NCBI RefSeq assembly: GCF_009647655.1
Contig: NZ_WJFD01000001.1
Location: forward strand, 2,852,001-2,916,000
DNA: 64,000 bases
Direction of reading: 5' to 3'
DNA from: Chitinophaga sp. SYP-B3965
GTDB lineage: Bacteria; Bacteroidota; Bacteroidia; Chitinophagales; Chitinophagaceae
Shown here: one piece after another, positions 56,698 through 64,000 of the stretch
Position numbering within the stretch: position 1 is the stretch's first letter
Layout of the letters: every line of letters starts with the position of its first letter
The notes under the pieces: model-generated
The model's input: the letters and a program-made list of their open reading frames with translations, nothing else
Told to the model about the DNA's origin: nothing
The model's database searches: none
Translations under genes and position numbers: made by a program

Positions 56698-56711
56698 AGT
56701 TGATATCAACT
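56698..56711. promoter_or_regulatory. 14-bp perfect palindrome ahead of the giant kinase gene
   Basis: AGTTGATATCAACT lies 13 bp upstream of the ATG at 56685 and 121 bp from the start of the divergent response regulator. It may be an autoregulatory operator, but its short distance to the start codon also fits a repressor site in the leader. Confidence 0.45.
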
Positions 56712-56831
56712 CATATTAGTAATGAAGCGTATTTTTAAACACTTCTCCATCACCTATTTTATTAGATAACATATGATATTTTGTAAGATATTCGGTACAA
56801 TAACTACATTTATGTATCGAACATAACAACA

Positions 56832-57263
56832 GTGAAACATATACAAGATTTAGGCCATACTAAAAGAACGATCTTTCTGGCCGAGGATGATATCGACGAC
56901 CAGGAAATGCTGGAGTTTGCTGTTAAGGAAGTAGATCCTTTGGCGAAGATCGTAAGTATTACAAATGGGCGGAAGTTTATAGCACTTTTAGATGGTATCC
57001 CTGACCATGAGTTACCCGTATTGATCATTCTGGACTATAATCTTCCGGAACTGACGGGTGTGGAAATAGTTAAACTGTTGAATCAAAAGGGACGTTATCA
57101 GGCTATACCGAAAGTGATGTGGAGTACTTCCAGTTCTCCGGTACATAAATCAATTAGTATCGAACTGGGTATCCTGGATTACATTATCAAGCCCAGCGAT
57201 ATGGCTTCGTTTATCTCTATTGCGAAGCATATGTTGTCTTTTATTAAGGAGCCGATGGCTTAA
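56832..57263 (+). CDS. Single-domain response regulator
   Basis: A 143-aa CheY-like receiver. Acidic pocket: E18-D19-D20 (FLAEDDIDD), phospho-Asp near 67 in ILDYNLPELTG, Thr/Ser switch in WSTSSSP and Lys in DYIIKP. This is the Rcp1-like class common in Bacteroidota (YNLPE...). The start is GTG 56832; no in-frame ATG lies close. There is no output domain. It is divergent from the giant kinase and probably a phosphotransfer partner of it. Confidence 0.9.
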   Translation: MKHIQDLGHTKRTIFLAEDDIDDQEMLEFAVKEVDPLAKIVSITNGRKFIALLDGIPDHELPVLIILDYNLPELTGVEIVKLLNQKGRYQAIPKVMWSTSSSPVHKSISIELGILDYIIKPSDMASFISIAKHMLSFIKEPMA

Positions 57264-57274
57264 TGATATTCATT

Positions 57275-57310
57275 AAAAAAGGGTTGCTTTCTGTAAAGCA
57301 ACCCTTTTTT
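57275..57310. terminator. Bidirectional terminator
   Basis: AAAAAAGGGTTGCTTT and AAAGCAACCCTTTTTT form a perfect 16-bp stem with a 4-base loop CTGT, between the response regulator and the convergent P-type ATPase gene. T runs on both strands. Confidence 0.92.
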
Positions 57311-57357
57311 ATTAAAATCCTTACGACATTCAAATTTGTACAAAACATCTCTTTCTG

Positions 57358-59856
57358 TTAAAACTTCATCTTCTGTATTCTCACAGCATTCAGGATAGCC
57401 AGTAAGGCAACACCTACATCTGCAAATACCGCCTCCCACATCGTAGCAAGTCCTCCCGCTCCAAGTACCAGTACAATCGCTTTCACACCAAATGCGAGCC
57501 CAATATTCTGCCATACAATTTTATTCGTGGCTTTGCCGATGCTAATAGCGGTGGCTATTTTAGAAGGTTGATCTGTTTGAATGATCACATCTGCGGTTTC
57601 AATAGCAGCATCACTTCCCAGGCCTCCCATGGCAATGCCTACATCACTTAATGCCAGTACGGGGGCGTCGTTAATACCATCTCCTACGAAGGCGATGATG
57701 GCTCCTGTATCCTTTTTAGCCAGCTCTACCTTTTCCACTTTATTCTCAGGAAGCAGATCACCGTATGCCTGGTCAATTCCCAGGTACTTCGCCACCTTAT
57801 CCACCACGGTTTGCTTATCACCGCTTAGCATGGTGGTTTTAATGTTCATGCTGTGCAATGCGTCTATGGCGGCTTTGCTGTCTTCTTTCATTTCATCTGC
57901 AATAGTTACATAACCGGCCAGCTTTCCGTCTACTGCAACTACAACGATGGTGTCTGTGATGCTGCGGAGTTCTTCTTTTACGGGGATGCCCATTTTCTCC
58001 AGCAGTTTTACATTACCGGCTAATACTACCTTTCCGTTTACTTTGCCTTTTAAGCCATGGCCGCTGATCTCTTCCAGGTCCCCAATTGTAGTGTTTTCTG
58101 TTTTTACATGTGCTACAATAGCTTGTGCTACAGGATGGGTTGATTTACTTTCCAGGGCAGCGGCTAGGGGTAACCATTCTTCTTCCGGTAGTTCGTAGCT
58201 TTTTACTTCCTGTACTTTGAATACACCTTTTGTGAGGGTGCCGGTTTTATCCATGATCACGCTGGTGATCTTCGTCATCAGGTCTAAGTAATTAGAGCCT
58301 TTGAACAGGATGCCCTTCCGGCTGGCAGCCCCAATCCCCCCGAAATATCCCAGCGGTATCGAGATCACCAATGCACAGGGACACGAGATCACTAAAAAGA
58401 TCAATGCCCTGTATAGCCAGTCGTTAAATACATAATTGCTTACAAAAAAATAGGGGAGCAATGTTATCCCTATAGCCAGGAAAACCACAATCGGTGTATA
58501 GATGCGGGCAAAGCGACGAATGAACTGTTCCGTTTTTGCTTTGCGGGTAGTGGCTTCCTGGACCATCGTGAGGATGCGTGCCAGGGAACTGTCGTTGAAC
58601 AGTTTGCTTACTTTCAGTTCTATTACTTTCTCCTGGTTGATCATTCCTGCTAACGCTATTCCTCCTTTCCTTATGGTGGAAGGTTTGCTTTCTCCTGTTA
58701 ATGCAGCGGTGTTAAATGAACTGCCTTCACTGAGCATTTCGCCATCTAAGGGTACTCTTTCTCCTGCTCTTACTTGTATCGTATCTCCTACTTTTACATC
58801 CGTGGGTGCTACTTCTTTATAACTTCCATCAATCAATACCAGCGCGGTATCCGGACGAATATCCAGCAGCGCCTTGATACTTCTTTTTGCGCGGTTCACG
58901 GCTGCATCCTGGAAGAGTTCTCCTACTGTATAGAAGAGCATGACGGCTACGCCTTCAGGGTATTCTCCTATGTAGAAAGCACCTACCGTTGCGATGGTCA
59001 TTAAAATGAACTCGGTGAAGATGTCTCCTTTTATTAATAGCTTAAATCCTGTGATGGCTACGGGGAGGCCGACTGGGATGTATGCGATGGCGTACCATAT
59101 CAATCTTCCCCAGTTAGGAAAAGGGCTATAGTTGTCTATGATGATGCCTGTTATCAGCATGGCAAAACTGACTGCTGCGGGGAGGTAGGTTTTCCAGGTG
59201 GGGCCTTCGCCGCTTCCGTGGTCGTGATCGTGATCGCCATGATCGTGATCATCATCGTCATGATCATGACCATCATCATGTGAATGACCTGCTTCCTGAT
59301 CATGGGAATGCTTATCTCCCTGATCTCTTGAATTGCCACCATGTTCTTTAGCATCATGATCATGCTGTCCATTACCATCACCATGCGAATGCTCATGTCC
59401 CACCTCCACAACTCTCTTCACCTTCAACCCCTCTTTGCTTATAGCCTTCAACACAGCTGACTTATCCATCAACCGCTGATCATACTCAATACGAATATTC
59501 CCTGTTGCAGAAACAGATACATCCACCAGCGCAGGTATTTTCTTCAACTGCCCTTCAATGACACCTGCCACCATCATCTCTCTTATCTTCTCCACTTCTA
59601 CCATGAGATGGCCATACTGCTTGGTAATAGCGGCCCCGGCTTCTCTTGCATAAGCCTGTATCTGTTCCAGTGATATCTCATCAGGATCATAATGAAAGCA
59701 GAGTTTCGCTTCATCTTTTCCATTTCCGGGAATCAAATGTGCTTTAGCAATACCTTTATGATGCTGCATCATGGTAATGATACGCTGCACGCAGGCATCC
59801 CTTTCATCAGGGATTTCCGGCAGCAGCAGATCCAGATCTATTTTAATCTTTTCCAT
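57358..59856 (-). CDS. Heavy-metal P1B-type ATPase (Zn/Cd/Co exporter-like)
   Basis: An 832-aa inner-membrane metal pump. Residues 1-150 hold ferredoxin-like HMA folds that lack the usual CxxC. A histidine/aspartate-rich stretch (about 153-214) may bind zinc or cobalt. Membrane helices follow; the ion motif is S-C-P-C at 491-494, DKTGT with phospho-Asp536, the HP motif STHPVAQAI and the hinge GDGINDAPVL. CPC fits Zn/Cd/Pb or Cu/Ag, and the His-rich region favours Zn/Co. It is the last of three genes in the efflux operon, 2 bp after the adaptor gene. Confidence 0.92.
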   Translation of the reverse strand: MEKIKIDLDLLLPEIPDERDACVQRIITMMQHHKGIAKAHLIPGNGKDEAKLCFHYDPDEISLEQIQAYAREAGAAITKQYGHLMVEVEKIREMMVAGVIEGQLKKIPALVDVSVSATGNIRIEYDQRLMDKSAVLKAISKEGLKVKRVVEVGHEHSHGDGNGQHDHDAKEHGGNSRDQGDKHSHDQEAGHSHDDGHDHDDDDHDHGDHDHDHGSGEGPTWKTYLPAAVSFAMLITGIIIDNYSPFPNWGRLIWYAIAYIPVGLPVAITGFKLLIKGDIFTEFILMTIATVGAFYIGEYPEGVAVMLFYTVGELFQDAAVNRAKRSIKALLDIRPDTALVLIDGSYKEVAPTDVKVGDTIQVRAGERVPLDGEMLSEGSSFNTAALTGESKPSTIRKGGIALAGMINQEKVIELKVSKLFNDSSLARILTMVQEATTRKAKTEQFIRRFARIYTPIVVFLAIGITLLPYFFVSNYVFNDWLYRALIFLVISCPCALVISIPLGYFGGIGAASRKGILFKGSNYLDLMTKITSVIMDKTGTLTKGVFKVQEVKSYELPEEEWLPLAAALESKSTHPVAQAIVAHVKTENTTIGDLEEISGHGLKGKVNGKVVLAGNVKLLEKMGIPVKEELRSITDTIVVVAVDGKLAGYVTIADEMKEDSKAAIDALHSMNIKTTMLSGDKQTVVDKVAKYLGIDQAYGDLLPENKVEKVELAKKDTGAIIAFVGDGINDAPVLALSDVGIAMGGLGSDAAIETADVIIQTDQPSKIATAISIGKATNKIVWQNIGLAFGVKAIVLVLGAGGLATMWEAVFADVGVALLAILNAVRIQKMKF

Positions 59857-59858
59857 AA

Positions 59859-61298
59859 TTAATGCTCGTGTTCGCCTGAATTAGTTTGTTTCGCTAATAA
59901 GAAAAAAGCCCCTTTCACTACGACTCTTGCATTGGCGGGGATATCTTTCAATAATGTTATTTCCGTGTAACCTACATCTGTGGTGCCCCTGGCAACAGGG
60001 ATTCTCTCAAAGGTTACGGTGCCGGCTAAAGCGGCAGGTTTTTTATTTTCTTTATGGTCGTGTTGCTTCTCGGGATCGGTTTCTTTTTGATCATTTGGTT
60101 TTTCTGAACTATTCTCTTTCAGATCATTTGTTTTCTCAGAACCATTTTCCTTATGATCATGTGATTTCCCTGAAGCATCATTTGGTTTCTCAGAATCATT
60201 TCCCTTATGATCATGCGGCTTCTCTGAATCGTTCTCCTTATGATCATCTGGTTTCCCGGAATCATGATCATGCGTGCCTTCAGAATGCCCCTCCCCTTCC
60301 TCAGCCCCCTCAACAACAATAAACACATAATCCTGCCCCTGAAAAGTGATCAACGCATCCGTCGGAACGGCCGGCACTACCGCAGCTTCCAAACTGATCA
60401 AAGCTGTAATCCCCATCCCATCTATCAACCCGGACTTATTCCCCTTCACCATTGCATGCACACTCACGGCTTTACTCTCCCCCTCAAAAGATGATCCAAG
60501 AGAAAAGATCACCGCATCATACTCTCTGCCAGGGTTATTCGTCAAAGTAAAATGTATCACCTGATCCTTCTTCAGCTTAGGCAGGTCTTTCTCATAAACA
60601 AACAGATCCAGATGCAACTGGCTGTTATCAACGATCTCAGCCACCGGGGTACTCACATCCACATAACTCCCCAAATTCACAGACACCTCACTCACCACTC
60701 CACTGATAGGGCTCCGCAAGGAAATAACAGAAACCAGTCTCCCATTGGCTAGTGAAGAAGGATTGATCCCCATCAGCTCGATCTGTTGCTTTAAAGAAGC
60801 AGACCGGGCCTGTACAGTTCTAAGAGATGTTTCTGCAGCCTGGAGATTCTTGAGCGCCCCTGCATTCCCTTCATTCAATTCCTTCTGCCGGTTATACTCC
60901 TGCTCCGCATGTAAGATCTTTGCATTGATACCGATGTATTCCTCCTGCACTGAGATAAACTGCGGGTTGGAAATAGTCGCTATCACCTGCCCTTTAGTCA
61001 CAGAACTCCCTGCCTGCACAAGTAACGTCTTTATCACTCCATTATAAACGGAATTGATAGTCGCTTTGTTCTGATTGGGTACTTTTAAAACACCATTCGC
61101 CTTCAGCGAAGCTGTTAACTGCTTCTTCTCAATACTCCCCAATTCAAGCCCAATGCTTTTAATTTGCTCGTTGGTAAGCGTAGCCGTATTGCCATCTTCA
61201 TGTGCATGCTCTTCTTCAGCAGATTCCACAGCAGGGGCCTTCTTCTCCGCACAGGCGCTAAATAAAACAACTATAATAAGAATAATGAACTGTCGCAT
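59859..61298 (-). CDS. RND efflux periplasmic adaptor lipoprotein (CusB/CzcB-like)
   Basis: A 479-aa membrane-fusion protein. Lipoprotein signal with Cys16 (VVLFSACAEKK). Biotinyl-lipoyl-like halves at about 80-110 and 195-225 flank a coiled-coil hairpin (about 120-175), and a beta-barrel domain follows (about 225-330). Residues 352-418 are an insert of six 11-aa tandem repeats of the type DHKENDSEKPH, with one truncated; another His-rich spot is EEEHAHEDG near 28. The C-terminus ends GEHEH. It links the RND pump to the OMF and may hand over metal through its His residues. It starts 3 bp after the RND-OMF gene. Confidence 0.92.
   Translation of the reverse strand: MRQFIILIIVVLFSACAEKKAPAVESAEEEHAHEDGNTATLTNEQIKSIGLELGSIEKKQLTASLKANGVLKVPNQNKATINSVYNGVIKTLLVQAGSSVTKGQVIATISNPQFISVQEEYIGINAKILHAEQEYNRQKELNEGNAGALKNLQAAETSLRTVQARSASLKQQIELMGINPSSLANGRLVSVISLRSPISGVVSEVSVNLGSYVDVSTPVAEIVDNSQLHLDLFVYEKDLPKLKKDQVIHFTLTNNPGREYDAVIFSLGSSFEGESKAVSVHAMVKGNKSGLIDGMGITALISLEAAVVPAVPTDALITFQGQDYVFIVVEGAEEGEGHSEGTHDHDSGKPDDHKENDSEKPHDHKGNDSEKPNDASGKSHDHKENGSEKTNDLKENSSEKPNDQKETDPEKQHDHKENKKPAALAGTVTFERIPVARGTTDVGYTEITLLKDIPANARVVVKGAFFLLAKQTNSGEHEH
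60045..60245 (-). repeat. 33-bp tandem coding repeats in the adaptor gene
   Basis: About six 33-bp units encode DHKENDSEKPH, DHKGNDSEKPN, a truncated DASGKSH, DHKENGSEKTN, DLKENSSEKPN, DQKETDPEKQH and DHKEN. The DNA shows recurring TTATGATCATG and TCTGAATC words. It is an expandable array rich in His, Asp, Lys and Glu. Confidence 0.85.
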
Positions 61299-61301
61299 AA
61301 T

Positions 61302-64000
61302 TTACTGATTGATAAAATAATTGTACGCAATAATGGATTGGTTATAAGCATTGAGGTTCTCCAGGTAATTCCGCTGAATATCAATAGCCTGAGTCAGGAA
61401 CTGAGATAACTCTGCAAAACTGATCTCCCCGGCCCTGTAAGCCAGTGTAGCCGCTTTGATGATCTCATTCGCCTGTTTCAACCCCACCGTTTCATAGAAC
61501 CGCAGCAGGCTGTTGTTCTTCTCTACTTCCTGTTGTGCCTGCATCCGCTGCGTATGAAAAGATTGCCTGCCATATTCATATTGCTTCTGCTGCATAGCCG
61601 CTTCCGCTTGTGCCGTTCGAACTTTATTACGGGAAGAACTAAACAACGGAAACGCAGCCGTTACAGAAAACCCGGTATAAGGATCACTCAACCCATATAA
61701 ACGCTGACTGAAAAAACGCCCTGAAAACTCCGGCCTGTTCTCATTCTTCACCACTCTTACCCCTGCATTCGCAATCGCCACATTCTGCTGCTGTAAAGTT
61801 ATTTCCGGATGCAGACTATCCGAAAGCGTTAACGGAACAGGCAATTTCTCCAAAGGCTGTAATACCGGCAAAGCAGGTTCATCCGCATTTAACAACTGCA
61901 TGAGCAACTGCTGCTGGATCTTCAGATCACTCCCCGTTTGTTGCAGGAAAGCTTCCAGTTCCTGCATCCGCACACTCGCAGCAATGCTATCCAAACCAGG
62001 GCTATCCCCTGTTTTCACTTTCAATTTTGCAGCTGCATGTAATGATTTGTAAATGCTATCCAGCCGTTGGAATAGTAACACCTTATCCTGCAAATACCAC
62101 AACTGATAATACACACTGCGCACATCTCTTTTAATATCTGCATCTATCACGGTGGTATTGGCTTCGTAATACTTCAACTGCTCCGCATACAAATTCTTCT
62201 GCGCACTGTACAACCCAGGCCACGCAACACTTTGCGAAACCCCTATCTTCAATATACCCTGTTTATCACTGGGCCTGTAATCTTCATTCTCCGCAAAGAT
62301 GCCCGTCTTAGGAAACAACCCTGCCGATTTCGCCTGCAATTTCCCTTTATTGATCTGCTCTTTATTAACACCGTATTGCAGATTCCCTTTTGCTGCAGAC
62401 AACGCTTCATCCACCGTTATCCTTTGCGCTTTAGCAGCAGGAACAATGAACAAAAGCGCCACCACCATAGCTCCTTTCATCTTGATCTTCGTATTAAAAA
62501 TGATGTATAATAACGGAAGCACCACCAGCGTAAGAAAAGTAGCCGTCAGCAAACCGCCGATCACTACCGTTGCCAAAGGCTTTTGCACTTCAGCACCCGC
62601 ACCTGTGGAAATAGCCATAGGAAAGAATCCAAAGGAAGCCACCGTCGCCGTCATCAATACCGGCCGCAGCCTGATCTTTGTACCTTCTATCACTCTTTGC
62701 ACCACATCGTTCATTCCTTCCTTTTCCAATTGATTGAACGTACTGATCAAAACAATGCCATTCAATACTGCTACACCAAACAAAGCGATGAAGCCCACAC
62801 CCGCAGAAATACTAAACGGCATTCCACGAAGCAACAATGCAAACACCCCACCAATAGCACTCATGGGAATAGCGGTAAAGATCAATGCCGCTTCTTTAAA
62901 AGACCGGAAAGTGAAAAAGAGCAGCATAAAAATTAACGCCAGTGATACCGGCACCGCAATGCTCAATCGCTCTGATGCTTTCTGCAGGTTTTCAAATGTG
63001 CCGCCATATGTATAATAATAACCAGTAGGCAGGATCTTTGCAGCAGCAAGCTTCTCCTGTATCTCCGTCACTACACTTTCCACATCCCTGTCTTTCACAT
63101 TAAAACCTACCACCACTCTGCGCCTCCCATCTTCCCGGCTGATCTGCGCAGGGCCTTCTTTAATAGACACCGTCGCTAACTGGTTTAAGGGAATTTGCAC
63201 ACCATCCGGCAAGGAAATGTAAAGATTGCTCACATCATCAATAGAAGCCCTGTTGGCACTATCTAACCTCACTACCAGGTCAAACTGCCTTTCATTTTCA
63301 AACACCACACTGGCTACTTTTCCTGCAAAGGCCGTACTCACCGTTGTATTGATATCCTGTATATTTAATCCATATCCTGCAATCCGCGCACGATCGTATT
63401 GAATCGTTATCTGGGGAAGCCCTGTAGTACGTTCAATCTGTGGTTGCGTAACTCCTTTCACGGCAGAAATAACAGCCGCTATTTTTGGCGCTAAAGCTGC
63501 CAGTGTATCAATATTCTCACCGAAAACCTTAATAGCCACATCCTGCCTTACCCCCGTCATCAATTCATTAAAGCGCATTTGTATAGGCTGGGATACTTCA
63601 AAGAAAACACCCGGGATCACTTCCAGTTTTTCCATCATGCTATCAGCCAACGCTGTATAACTCTTTGCTGTGGTCCATTCTTTCAGGGGTTTCAAAGTAA
63701 CGATCAGATCTGACGCTTCCGGTGGCATAGGATCTGTTGGCACTTCTGCACCACCTGTTTTGCCCACTACCTTTTCTACTTCAGGGAAAGTTTTAATGAT
63801 CCTGCTGGCCTGCATTGAGGTTTCAATACTTTGAGATAAGGAAGTCCCCTGCGGCAATATGCAATGCAACGCATAATCACCTTCCTGCAACTGCGGAATA
63901 AATTCGCCTCCCATCCTGTTGAAAACGATCAGCGTAATAACAAATACCACTATCGCCGCACCAGTTATAAGATATTTTGCTTTAATAGCCCCTCTTAAAA
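61302..64000 (-). CDS. CusA/CzcA heavy-metal RND pump fused to TolC-like OMF (5' end outside window)
   Basis: An open frame runs to the window edge with no start codon, so the N-terminal half of the RND pump (first periplasmic domain and helices) is missing here. The visible RND part (to about 62500) has porter-domain strands (PEASDLIVTLKPLKEW, YDRARIAGYGLN), helices 7-12 with GVGFIALFGVAVLNGIVLIS, and ends PLLYIIFNTKIK. In frame, without a stop, comes a signal-peptide-like MKGAMVVALLFIVPAAKAQ (ATG 62480) and a ~390-aa TolC/OEP domain with helical hairpins and the final NAYNQSIIAYNYFINQ. RND-OMF fusions of this type occur in Bacteroidota. First gene of the metal-efflux operon. Confidence 0.92.
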   Translation of the reverse strand, partial: LRGAIKAKYLITGAAIVVFVITLIVFNRMGGEFIPQLQEGDYALHCILPQGTSLSQSIETSMQASRIIKTFPEVEKVVGKTGGAEVPTDPMPPEASDLIVTLKPLKEWTTAKSYTALADSMMEKLEVIPGVFFEVSQPIQMRFNELMTGVRQDVAIKVFGENIDTLAALAPKIAAVISAVKGVTQPQIERTTGLPQITIQYDRARIAGYGLNIQDINTTVSTAFAGKVASVVFENERQFDLVVRLDSANRASIDDVSNLYISLPDGVQIPLNQLATVSIKEGPAQISREDGRRRVVVGFNVKDRDVESVVTEIQEKLAAAKILPTGYYYTYGGTFENLQKASERLSIAVPVSLALIFMLLFFTFRSFKEAALIFTAIPMSAIGGVFALLLRGMPFSISAGVGFIALFGVAVLNGIVLISTFNQLEKEGMNDVVQRVIEGTKIRLRPVLMTATVASFGFFPMAISTGAGAEVQKPLATVVIGGLLTATFLTLVVLPLLYIIFNTKIKMKGAMVVALLFIVPAAKAQRITVDEALSAAKGNLQYGVNKEQINKGKLQAKSAGLFPKTGIFAENEDYRPSDKQGILKIGVSQSVAWPGLYSAQKNLYAEQLKYYEANTTVIDADIKRDVRSVYYQLWYLQDKVLLFQRLDSIYKSLHAAAKLKVKTGDSPGLDSIAASVRMQELEAFLQQTGSDLKIQQQLLMQLLNADEPALPVLQPLEKLPVPLTLSDSLHPEITLQQQNVAIANAGVRVVKNENRPEFSGRFFSQRLYGLSDPYTGFSVTAAFPLFSSSRNKVRTAQAEAAMQQKQYEYGRQSFHTQRMQAQQEVEKNNSLLRFYETVGLKQANEIIKAATLAYRAGEISFAELSQFLTQAIDIQRNYLENLNAYNQSIIAYNYFINQ

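Noticed and set aside
62478..62510. Separate OMF gene starting at ATG 62480 after an RND gene stop
   Set aside because: No stop codon occurs between the RND end and the OMF, so the sequence supports one continuous frame; internal initiation stays possible and is noted as a finding.
1..64000. tRNA, rRNA, prophage, insertion sequence or integrase genes
   Set aside because: No cloverleaf-like segments, transposase, integrase or phage structural proteins were recognised by eye in either strand; a dedicated search could still find a small RNA.

Overview
The window looks like chromosomal DNA of a Bacteroidota bacterium, most likely a Chitinophagaceae member close to Chitinophaga. The reasons are two SusC/SusD pairs each led by an ECF sigma factor and a FecR-type anti-sigma, GldA/GldF/GldG-like ABC genes, several TlpA proteins with DUF4369 domains, lipoprotein signals, and initiation that seldom relies on a Shine-Dalgarno sequence. 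Taxonomy is inferred from gene content only. I saw no rRNA, tRNA, CRISPR array, IS element or prophage. Genes are dense and no gene-free stretch exceeds about 190 bases.

Layout. 1-2.9 kb: DUF4199 membrane protein, Crp/Fnr regulator, then a small orphan cluster (68-aa membrane peptide, conserved 254-aa protein, divergent 68-aa HTH-like protein). The HTH-like gene is flanked by two regular short direct-repeat arrays with 10-bp and 11-bp periods. 3-9.8 kb: sulfatase lipoprotein divergent from a sialate O-acetylesterase, AraC regulator plus SDR, MaoC plus membrane protein, DUF2200 and a small lipoprotein. 9.9-20.3 kb (minus): sigma, FecR, SusC, SusD and three tandem TlpA/DUF4369 thioredoxin-like proteins. 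20.4-24.1 kb: Crp/Fnr regulator, YceI, tautomerase, NTF2-like protein, nitronate monooxygenase and an alpha/beta hydrolase. 24.2-30.5 kb: triple-GAF sigma-54 activator, an ECF42-type sigma with two DGPF/YCII proteins and an AhpD-like protein, and a bestrophin. 30.6-34.2 kb: small secreted or unknown proteins.

34.3-47.3 kb (plus): a long collinear set of sigma, FecR, SusC, SusD, GldA-like ATPase, GldF-GldG fusion and two tandem truncated MutS-like ATPases that overlap by 4 bp. This is the strongest candidate for an uncharacterised system. 47.3-49.3 kb: small lipoprotein, secreted protein, a 54-aa acidic protein and an SPW-repeat membrane protein. 49.3-57.3 kb: signalling block with a REC-kinase, a 2037-aa soluble hybrid kinase with ten nearly identical 92-aa HAMP modules (architecture like fungal group III kinases), and a divergent orphan response regulator. 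57.4-64 kb (minus): heavy-metal efflux operon with an RND pump fused in frame to a TolC-like outer-membrane factor (5' end outside the window), a His-rich adaptor and a His-rich P-type ATPase.

Links between genes are inferred from strand, spacing and family knowledge; no expression data were available.
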